Below, in pieces: positions 1 to 6,082 of a stretch of DNA of 12,240 bases. The first letter of the stretch is position 1. Every line of letters begins with the position of its first letter. The position numbers were made by a program, and so were the translations under genes. Source of the DNA: Candidatus Aminicenantota bacterium (GTDB lineage Bacteria > Acidobacteriota > Aminicenantia > UBA2199); NCBI GenBank assembly GCA_030639705.1, contig DAOWKX010000258.1, positions 1-12,240 on the forward strand, read 5' to 3'. Under the pieces are notes generated by a model. That model did no database searches, had not been told where the DNA came from, and worked only from the letters and a program-made list of their open reading frames with translations.

Positions 1-69
1 CCCATTTTCGATATTGGCGAGAAATGGGATTCGCAAGCCGTTCAAAGGGAAGCCGACACGCCTGCTTGA
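1..69 (+). other. Possible 3' tail of an upstream gene, or edge of a repeat
   Basis: Frame 1 is open from the window edge to a TGA at 67-69, giving 22 residues beginning PIFDIGEKWDS and ending READTPA. This stretch is about 52% GC by hand count of 1-60, against about 13% in 121-180, so it does not look like the leader of the next gene. One frame of the opposite strand is also open here, so coding on + is not established. An inverted repeat, CCCATTT at 1-7 and AAATGGG at 22-28, lies in the same bases. It could be a gene end or the edge of a dispersed repeat; I do not recognise a family. Confidence 0.2.
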
Positions 70-122
70 TCTTGATTTTGGGGAAATATCTAAATTTAGG
101 TGGTGGATTTTGGTTCTTTCAC

Positions 123-154
123 TTGATTTACAAAAAAAAAAGTTATTATATAAT
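123..154 (+). promoter_or_regulatory. Putative sigma70 promoter for the GH130 gene
   Basis: A perfect -10 hexamer TATAAT lies at 149-154 in a very AT-rich leader. The best -35 candidate is TTGATT at 123-128, but the spacing is 20 bases, longer than the usual 16-18. The region from 70 to 214 holds nothing else I can name. The -10 match could be chance in DNA this rich in A and T. Confidence 0.35.
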
Positions 155-231
155 CTTTACTTTTAAATTACATCTTTTAACGATTTTTTTTATGCAGATT
201 GAGAACATAAAGAAAGAAGGAGAATTCTAAA

Positions 232-1698
232 ATGGCTATAACCGTAAACAGAAAAACTATTCATTTTTACCCTAATCCAAAAAGAGTTATTTCCCAATTT
301 TATATGCCAGTAAAAGAGGATAGAGCACAAACCATTGTGAATAAAATTCTACAACTTTCTGAAGAGGAAGTAAGTCGTATACTTAACCAAATATTGAGTA
401 ATTTTTCCAAAAGACATCGAAATATTTCAAAAATATTTGAGAACAGCTTTAACTCTTTAAAAGAAATTTTAGCTAATATAAACAATAATAAAAAACAACT
501 GAGTCTGAAAAAAAAATTATTGATCGGTTCTTACTTTACTACTGAATTCTCTATTGAATCAACTGCTTTTTTTAATCCATCTATTGTTGAAGCCCCTGAT
601 CAAAGTAATTTGGAAGAAGGTCAGAAAAGAATAATTGTTAGTTTCCGCGCTACTGGCGAGAAACATATTTCATCTATTGTATTCCGCCAGGGAATCATAG
701 ATAAAGATAATAGTTTAATATTCCAACCTGAAGGAAGATTGGTGGATGTGCCAAAAACTATCAAACGTTATGTATATAAGAAAAAAATTTTCTTGAAAAA
801 ACTTGCTGAAATGCATATTCATAAAGATGTGATAAATATTGTGATGGATAAACTGGGAGAAACTTTTATTTACGGTGAACTAAAACAGAGCATAGAGGAA
901 ACCAGAAAACAGGTTAAAGTCACTCCCAGCAAAACGAAGGTCATAGAAGCACTGATGTGGGTGGCTAGATCCCATTATGAGATTAAATTTTCACTGGACA
1001 CAGCAATTTCTGAAAGAGTTATCTTTCCTGTCTCATACACTGAAGTTAATGGTATTGAAGACGCTAGATTTGTAAAATTTACTGATGATAATGGAAAGGT
1101 TATATACTATGCCACATACACTGCTTATGATGGTTTTACCATACTGCCAAAATTGATGAAAACAACCGATTTTTACCATTTTAAAGTGATGCCTATACAT
1201 GGTGCCTATGCTCAAAATAAGGGAATGTCTCTCTTTCCACGAAAGATTGAAGGAAAATATGCCATGATTTCCCGATCAGATGGTATCAACAATTTTATTA
1301 TGTTTTCAGATGATATAAATATCTGGGAAAAGGCAAAAAAAATCCAAGAACCATTACAATCATGGGAACTGATTAAAATTGGTAATTCTGGATCACCTCT
1401 TGAAACCGAAAAAGGATGGATACTCATTACCCATGGTGTCGGTCCCATGAGAAGTTACAATCTGGGTGCTGTACTTCTTGATAAAATTGATCCCACCAAA
1501 GTTATTGGTCGCTTAAAGGAACCACTCCTTATTCCTAATGAAGAGGAGCGTGAGGGTTATGTCCCCAATGTAGTGTATTCCTGTGGTTCCATCATTCACA
1601 ATAATGAATTAATTATTGCCTATGGCATGTCCGATTATGCTTCAGGATTTGCCGGTATTCCCTTGGATGAACTCTTCGAGAAATTATCAGACCATTGA
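232..1698 (+). CDS. GH130-type glycoside hydrolase/phosphorylase (mannoside-active family)
   Basis: Family 130 enzymes are five-bladed beta-propellers. Most cleave beta-mannosidic bonds by phosphorolysis, releasing mannose 1-phosphate, and some are hydrolases. Family marks here are GIEDAR at residues 274-279, where Asp277 aligns with the family's general acid in GIEDPR, then KGMSLFPRKI (330-339), a blade with TEKGWILITHGVG (392-404), LLDKIDPTKVIGR (415-427), and YGMSDYASGFA (464-474) near the C-terminus. At 488 residues it is longer than the roughly 300-390 of typical members. The extra length is a helical N-terminal region (about 1-95) and a charged, Lys-rich insertion (about 170-250). There is no signal peptide, so it is probably cytoplasmic. 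The start is set by AGAAGGAG at 215-222, nine bases before the ATG. It converges on a glycosyltransferase gene, which suggests a shared glycan. Substrate, and phosphorylase versus hydrolase, cannot be decided from sequence. Confidence 0.85.
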   Translation: MAITVNRKTIHFYPNPKRVISQFYMPVKEDRAQTIVNKILQLSEEEVSRILNQILSNFSKRHRNISKIFENSFNSLKEILANINNNKKQLSLKKKLLIGSYFTTEFSIESTAFFNPSIVEAPDQSNLEEGQKRIIVSFRATGEKHISSIVFRQGIIDKDNSLIFQPEGRLVDVPKTIKRYVYKKKIFLKKLAEMHIHKDVINIVMDKLGETFIYGELKQSIEETRKQVKVTPSKTKVIEALMWVARSHYEIKFSLDTAISERVIFPVSYTEVNGIEDARFVKFTDDNGKVIYYATYTAYDGFTILPKLMKTTDFYHFKVMPIHGAYAQNKGMSLFPRKIEGKYAMISRSDGINNFIMFSDDINIWEKAKKIQEPLQSWELIKIGNSGSPLETEKGWILITHGVGPMRSYNLGAVLLDKIDPTKVIGRLKEPLLIPNEEEREGYVPNVVYSCGSIIHNNELIIAYGMSDYASGFAGIPLDELFEKLSDH

Positions 1699-1735
1699 TA
1701 GATTTGGATTTTATGTTTCTCTAATTTATAGTTTA

Positions 1736-1762
1736 AATTGTCAGAGTAATACTCTGGTAATT
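1736..1762. terminator. Bidirectional terminator hairpin between convergent genes
   Basis: A 12-pair stem with a three-base loop occupies the 72-base gap between the two converging stop codons. The core is CAGAGT (1742-1747), loop AAT, ACTCTG (1751-1756). It extends outward through two G-T wobbles to AATT/AATT ends. On the + side it is followed by a T-rich run (ATTCTTCTTTATTTTA). On the - side the following tract is A/T-rich but has no long T-run, so termination is better supported for the GH130 transcript. Confidence 0.6.
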
Positions 1763-1770
1763 ATTCTTCT

Positions 1771-4020
1771 TTATTTTATCTGATTTATTTCTTGCTGGTA
1801 AGCTAAAAGAACAGTCATGTGGGCAATCTTATAAGTAATGATGCTTTCTGCTCCTTGATTTCTATTTAAGCCGTAACTTTCTATTCCATCAGAACATCCA
1901 CAGGTTTTAAAATCATATAAAGGTTTCTTTAAATCATTCTCTCCTAGAAACCACATGTATGAGGTAAACATTTTTTTTAAAAAAGTTTTGTCTTTACCGA
2001 TCAAATAAGCCTGATAAAACATCAGTACCATAGCTGCAGCATCTATAGGTTGCTGAGCAAACCGCGAACATTCCCCTCCTTTTTTATACCAGTTATCACT
2101 GCCCACCAGAGATAAGTATCCATCCTTTAGGGTTACTTTTTCTAAAAATTTAATGGATTCGTAGGCAACCTTTAAAATGTTTTCATCGCCAAGTTCTTTA
2201 TAGGCATACAAAAGAGAAAGTGGAATGATACCATTATCATAAGATAAAATAGGTTCAAACCAATGCCAGTTTTCTGTTTTATGTTTCTGATAACTCTTTA
2301 TTATCTTGTAAGTCATATCTTTAAGGGTATTTTTAATGTCTTCATTATCAGGAAAACTTTTAAGAAAATAACAGATGCCTATAATAGTATTGGCCATGCC
2401 ACGTATGAATTTCAGATTGTTAAAGTTAGGGAAAGATTTTCTTAAGAGTTCTACCGCAATTTCAAAAAAGGAATTGTTTGGAGGATACTTGACGAGATAC
2501 CCCAGTGCCCAGATGGTTCTGCCAAATGAATCTTCCGAACCCACTCTATCAATAAAATCCCTTTTAAAACTCAAATAATTCCTAAAGGTACCATCATCAT
2601 TCTGCATATAAAAAATAAAACTCAAATAAATGGACATCAACTTTAAGGCCTCTTTACTCTTTCTTTGCCTGAAGACCACAAGAGACATTAAGAGTGCGCG
2701 AGTATTATCATCAAGGCTGTAGCCTTCTTTAAAGTTGGGAATAATATATTTTGCATGCTGGATAATTCCAGTATCATCAGTTAATCTTTGTATATGATCT
2801 AAACAAAATTCTGGTAGAACCAAAGGATTAATAACCGGCTCCTCTTTCATTTTTACATCAGGTATTGATTTTAAAACATTGGCAATAAGTTTAAGATATA
2901 AAGCTCCGATCTCAGGCCAGATGGTTTTTCTCCCATATTGATAGGCTTTTTTCCTAATTCTACTTAGCTCTTCAGGACTATCAAATAATTTTATCAGTAT
3001 ATTAGAAAGTGTTTCGGAATCCTTAAAATCAAATAACCTGCCCCGACCATTTGACAATAATTCTTTTGCATGCCAGTAAGGTGTTGAGATGACAGCGGTG
3101 CCTGCTCCTATGGCATAAGATAATGTGCCGCTGGTTATTTGCGCTTCGTTCAAATAAGGTGTGATATATATATCTATGGCTGAAAGATAGCCAAATAATT
3201 CCTCATTGGTTACATATTTATCATAAAAATAGACATTTTTTCTTAAATTGTTTTTTTCTACCAGAAGTTTTAGATAGTTTCTGTATTCTTCTCCAGCTGA
3301 TTTTACCACATTGGGATGGGTTTTCCCCAAAATAATATAAACTATTTCAGGGTGTTTCTTTACCACCCTTGGTAGAGCCTGAATAACAGTTTCAATACCT
3401 TTATCTCGACTCAATAAACCAAATGTAAGTAAGGATTTCCTGTTTTCAAGGTTGAGTTTCTTTTTATAAGTCCTTCTTTGAATAAAATCAAAATCTGGAA
3501 CTCCGTGTTCAATAAGCTCTATTTTTTGCTGTGGCAAATTATAAATATGAATTAAAAAATCAACAGCCAGTTTACTCATAACCACAATTTTTTCTGTTTT
3601 TTTACCGATTTCCTTAACAATTGTCATTTCATTTTCAGTTGGATTTTTTAATACAGTATGAAATGTAACAATCAGGGGGATTTCCAATTTGTGAATTAAA
3701 GGAAGTATAAATATTCCATTTTTACCTCCAAAAATTCCGAACTCATGCTGCAAAATGCAGATTTCAGCATTACTATAATTAACAAATTTTACAGCTTCCA
3801 AATAATCTCTCTGATATTCCTGTCTGATAGTATATTTGACTATTTCTGGATAATCATAAGTTTGATGTTGATCATTCATCGCTACTACAAAGGCCTCTGC
3901 TTTTATATTCTTTTCTCTATTGTTATGAATTAGAGAATCAGTGAGGTCTCTGGTAAATGTGGCAATACCGCATTGGCGTGGCACATAATTTCCAATACAG
4001 GCAATTTTGAATTTTTTCAT
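1771..4020 (-). CDS. GT4-family glycosyltransferase with C-terminal helical-barrel-like domain
   Basis: The N-terminal part (about 1-385) is a GT-B fold glycosyltransferase of the GT4 type. It has the opening strand KIACIGNYVPRQCGIATFTRD, QHEFGIFGG at 91-99, a donor-domain start with TFGLLSRDKGIETVI (199-213), and the acceptor-loop region TPYLNEAQITSGTLSYAIGAG (287-307). The C-terminal part (about 400-749) is all-helical with repeated aromatic and glycine motifs (SLDDNTRALLM, WHWFEP, YDNGIIPLSLLYA, NRNQGAES), which looks like an alpha/alpha toroid of the kind seen in glycan-processing enzymes. There are no membrane segments or signal peptide, so it should act in the cytoplasm using a nucleotide-sugar donor. 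The start is fixed by AGAAGGAG (complement of 4025-4032), four bases from ATG. It converges on the GH130 gene; the pair probably makes and processes one glycan. Donor and product are unknown, and the role of the C-terminal domain is inference. Confidence 0.85.
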   Translation of the reverse strand: MKKFKIACIGNYVPRQCGIATFTRDLTDSLIHNNREKNIKAEAFVVAMNDQHQTYDYPEIVKYTIRQEYQRDYLEAVKFVNYSNAEICILQHEFGIFGGKNGIFILPLIHKLEIPLIVTFHTVLKNPTENEMTIVKEIGKKTEKIVVMSKLAVDFLIHIYNLPQQKIELIEHGVPDFDFIQRRTYKKKLNLENRKSLLTFGLLSRDKGIETVIQALPRVVKKHPEIVYIILGKTHPNVVKSAGEEYRNYLKLLVEKNNLRKNVYFYDKYVTNEELFGYLSAIDIYITPYLNEAQITSGTLSYAIGAGTAVISTPYWHAKELLSNGRGRLFDFKDSETLSNILIKLFDSPEELSRIRKKAYQYGRKTIWPEIGALYLKLIANVLKSIPDVKMKEEPVINPLVLPEFCLDHIQRLTDDTGIIQHAKYIIPNFKEGYSLDDNTRALLMSLVVFRQRKSKEALKLMSIYLSFIFYMQNDDGTFRNYLSFKRDFIDRVGSEDSFGRTIWALGYLVKYPPNNSFFEIAVELLRKSFPNFNNLKFIRGMANTIIGICYFLKSFPDNEDIKNTLKDMTYKIIKSYQKHKTENWHWFEPILSYDNGIIPLSLLYAYKELGDENILKVAYESIKFLEKVTLKDGYLSLVGSDNWYKKGGECSRFAQQPIDAAAMVLMFYQAYLIGKDKTFLKKMFTSYMWFLGENDLKKPLYDFKTCGCSDGIESYGLNRNQGAESIITYKIAHMTVLLAYQQEINQIK

Positions 4021-4164
4021 CCTGCTCCTTCTTTTTATTTTATACTTTAAATCTTAAAGAGTAATCCTTTACCATAAAGCTTCATAAAATTATATAAAAA
4101 TCCTTCAGGTTATGCAACTAAAATAGCATTTTAAAAAATTCTATAAAAATCTGTGGGAAATTTT

Positions 4165-4193
4165 TTGCTATTCGGGAATTCTTATATTACAAT
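4165..4193 (+). promoter_or_regulatory. Putative sigma70 promoter for the ParB-like gene
   Basis: TTGCTA (4165-4170) and TACAAT (4188-4193) are separated by exactly 17 bases. This places a start of transcription near 4200 and a leader of about 55 bases before the ATG at 4255. The 234-base gap between the divergent genes (4021-4254) is very AT-rich and must also hold the promoter for the leftward glycosyltransferase, for which I cannot pick a convincing pair of boxes. Confidence 0.42.
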
Positions 4194-4254
4194 AAAAAAT
4201 GTTATAAAAAGAAAGTCTCAAATGACTCCTTATTTCATTTAAGAGTGATCATAG

Positions 4255-4905
4255 ATGTGTGTCAGTGATTTTGTACAAAAATGTAGGGTTGTAGAATATT
4301 ATTCTCCTCAAAAGGTTCAGAACCGGAATGTTATTGTTTATTGCAAAAGCCAGATACCTTTGCCAAACAAAACCACAACAATCTACGAAACGGTTGAGAT
4401 ATATGAAAGAAAATTTTTACCCCACCTTCAGACAGCTTATATTGATATCTCCCCCAGGATTTTGCTCAGAACTCTTATCAATATTCACAATGATGATGGC
4501 ATAAAAAACATTCCCCAAATTGCAAATTTTTCTTTAAAGATAAAAAAAGGGGGGGATATCGTGCAATCCAGTGGTCTCCCCAATATCAAACTTGCTCGGT
4601 TAAGATCAAAAGATTTACTTGTCTTCGACGGCCATCATTCATTATTGTCATACCTGGCAGCAGGAAAGATTTTTCTTGATGAAATCCCACACATAATTGT
4701 CTCAGGAGACAAGGGTTTTCTAAAAAATGAAGAAATTCTTGTTTTCTGGGGGCATCATGCCCCTAAGATTCCTGCAAAAAATTGGGGGCTTTTTGTTATT
4801 AACTGGCAGAACCCAGAAAACAAGCAGCTCTGTCCAAGAATACAGCGTAATATGGGAGAACTTTTTGATGCTTTACTGGAGCAAATAAAAAAAATTCTTC
4901 ACTGA
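4255..4905 (+). CDS. Small protein with ParB/sulfiredoxin-like DGHH domain, function unknown
   Basis: The 216-residue product has no signal peptide or membrane segment. Its middle (about residues 108-150) reads like the ParB/sulfiredoxin fold: a proline-led strand (LPNIKLARL), a strand ending in FDGHH (124-128), a helix (SLLSYLAAGK), then IPHIIVSG. In that fold the DGHHR-type motif forms the nucleotide or phosphate site; here the usual Arg after HH is Ser129. A second motif, WGHH at 165-168, is unusual and could provide a second metal or nucleotide contact. It lacks the helix-turn-helix of chromosome-partition ParB proteins and is not next to a ParA gene, so plasmid or chromosome segregation is unlikely. 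The ribosome site is weak (AAGAGTGAT before ATG), leaving the start less certain. It is divergent from the glycosyltransferase and stands alone. The fold call is by motif only. Confidence 0.6.
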   Translation: MCVSDFVQKCRVVEYYSPQKVQNRNVIVYCKSQIPLPNKTTTIYETVEIYERKFLPHLQTAYIDISPRILLRTLINIHNDDGIKNIPQIANFSLKIKKGGDIVQSSGLPNIKLARLRSKDLLVFDGHHSLLSYLAAGKIFLDEIPHIIVSGDKGFLKNEEILVFWGHHAPKIPAKNWGLFVINWQNPENKQLCPRIQRNMGELFDALLEQIKKILH

Positions 4906-5064
4906 TTTTAACTTTTCCCAAGGTAATGAAAGTATCAATTTCACCACTTCTACTTTTCCAAAAGAAAGCATCCAACCACCTGAAAGTTGTAAGTATTCAG
5001 TTCTTCAAAGTAAAGTAAATTTTTATATTGATAATTTTTAAAAAATATTTCCTGAGTCGCTTCC

Positions 5065-5173
5065 GGGAATATCTTCTTCACTAACGCTAAAAATTGTGCT
5101 CAATTTCTATCTCCGGTCCTCACTCGCTCAGACATTCTTCGCTCCCTCCGGGGCACGTTCAGAAGAAATTCCC
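5065..5173. repeat. Imperfect inverted repeat in a GC-rich intergenic block
   Basis: GGGAATATCTTCT at 5065-5077 pairs with AGAAGAAATTCCC at 5161-5173, with 12 of 13 positions complementary and 83 bases between the arms. The interior carries degenerate copies of a CTCAC(TC)GCTCA motif: CTCACTCGCTCA at 5119-5130 and CTCACGCTCA at 5173-5182. GCTCAATT is repeated directly at 5098-5105 and 5178-5185. On the opposite strand these read GAGCGAGTGAG and GAGCGAAGAA, like the GAGCGA-rich dispersed palindromes common in environmental bacterial genomes. It may be a small non-autonomous repeat; no target-site duplication is evident. Confidence 0.45.
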
Positions 5174-5231
5174 TCACGCTCAATTAATATGCATTGCACT
5201 TAGAAAAACTGAATATTTACATTCCGTTTTA

Positions 5232-5261
5232 TTGACAAACATAATCAAAATCATATATCAT
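5232..5261 (+). promoter_or_regulatory. Sigma70-like promoter abutting the ABC ATPase start
   Basis: A perfect -35 TTGACA (5232-5237) is followed after 18 bases by TATCAT (5256-5261), five of six to consensus; TATATC at 5254-5259 with a 16-base spacer is the alternative. Either choice puts transcription start only about 4-8 bases before the ATG at 5273, so the message would be almost leaderless. Confidence 0.55.
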
Positions 5262-5272
5262 TCACAAAGGGA

Positions 5273-6037
5273 ATGCTGGAAGTCAGAGAACTAACAAAAA
5301 CATACAATCATAAGCCGGTTGTCAACCAGATTAGTTTTTCTGTTCATAAGGGAGACATCCTGGCATTATTGGGACCAGCAGGTGCAGGCAAGAGCACAAC
5401 CCTGAAAATAATCGCCGGTATTCTTGAACCCTCTTCCGGTCAGATCTATTATCAGAGAAAAAATATCATTGAAGATTTAAACAACTATAAAAATAGAGTG
5501 GGCTATGTCCCTGAACAAAACGATTTATTCCCTCACCTGAGCGCCTTTGAATACCTCCAATTTGTCGGACGATTATACCTGATCCCTGACCCGACACTTG
5601 AAGAAAAAATTCAAATATTTATGGAACAATTCAACCTGACCAATGATATGCATCTTCCGGTATCATCTTATTCAACCGGAATGATAAAAAAAGTATTACT
5701 CGCCGCAGCCCTGATTCATAATCCCGATATATTAATTCTGGATGAACCGCTGCTGGACCTTGATTTTAATGCCACATTGATATTACAGGATTTATTAAAG
5801 AGGCTGGCCGATAACGGTAAAAAAATAATCTGTGGATCACAGGTCTTGGAAGTTGCGGAAAAACTGTGCACCAAAGCAGTGATAATGAACAACGGTATAC
5901 TGGTCTCCAATAATCCCACCCGGGAACTAAGAAATCTCCTGGACCTTCCTCTTTTGGAAACTATCCTGAAAAAAACCATCCATCAAACCGATATAGAAAA
6001 ATCTGCCGAGACCATCATCTCAATTATGCAAACCTGA
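5273..6037 (+). CDS. ABC exporter ATP-binding protein, switch histidine replaced by Gln
   Basis: This is the nucleotide-binding subunit that powers the permease encoded next. Walker A is GPAGAGKST (34-42), the Q-loop region is GYVPEQNDLFPHLS (77-90), the signature is YSTGMIKK (133-140), Walker B is ILILDEP (153-159), and the D-loop is LLDLD (160-164). At the H-loop, related ABC-2 exporters read SSHVLE; here it is GSQVLE, with Gln190 (codon CAG at 5840-5842) in place of the conserved switch histidine. The protein could still bind ATP but may hydrolyse it slowly. At 254 residues it is somewhat longer than a minimal ATPase subunit, with about 40 C-terminal residues of unknown role. MLEVRELTKTY is a normal ABC start, yet the only purine-rich site (AAAGGGA) directly touches the ATG. 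With the permease it probably forms an ABC-2-type exporter; the cargo is unknown. Confidence 0.9.
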   Translation: MLEVRELTKTYNHKPVVNQISFSVHKGDILALLGPAGAGKSTTLKIIAGILEPSSGQIYYQRKNIIEDLNNYKNRVGYVPEQNDLFPHLSAFEYLQFVGRLYLIPDPTLEEKIQIFMEQFNLTNDMHLPVSSYSTGMIKKVLLAAALIHNPDILILDEPLLDLDFNATLILQDLLKRLADNGKKIICGSQVLEVAEKLCTKAVIMNNGILVSNNPTRELRNLLDLPLLETILKKTIHQTDIEKSAETIISIMQT

Positions 6038-6082
6038 TTAACCGGCAAAAATGATAGGCAAAATGTACGGATAGTCGAAACC

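Larger units (their letters stand above)
4906..5272. other. 367-base non-coding gap with a GC-rich block
   Basis: No credible gene is seen. The first 130 bases are AT-rich with only weak dyads such as CTGAA/TTCAG near 4980-5000 and no good terminator. Bases 5050-5190 are markedly GC-richer, about 57% in 5101-5160, and contain the inverted repeat described separately. The last 45 bases hold the promoter of the ABC gene. Confidence 0.6.

Noticed and set aside
1..28. CCCATTT/AAATGGG inverted repeat, considered as a riboswitch or attachment site
   Set aside because: Seven-base arms with a 14-base loop and no match to riboswitch cores I know; truncated by the window edge.
24..230. 68-codon open frame upstream of the GH130 gene
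   Set aside because: It runs through poly-A and poly-T leader DNA, has no ribosome site, resembles nothing known, and ends directly at the start of the real gene.
4255..4905. Calling the DGHH protein a chromosome or plasmid partition ParB
   Set aside because: No helix-turn-helix domain, no adjacent ParA, and no parS-like palindrome seen nearby.
4926..5018. 30-residue small open frame with an AAGG-like site upstream
   Set aside because: Too short, with no conserved motif or signal, and an AT-rich composition in which such frames arise by chance.
5094..5294. 66-codon open frame crossing the GC-rich block into the ABC gene
   Set aside because: It overlaps the repeat and the ABC start in another frame and has no ribosome site; the ABC start is far better supported.
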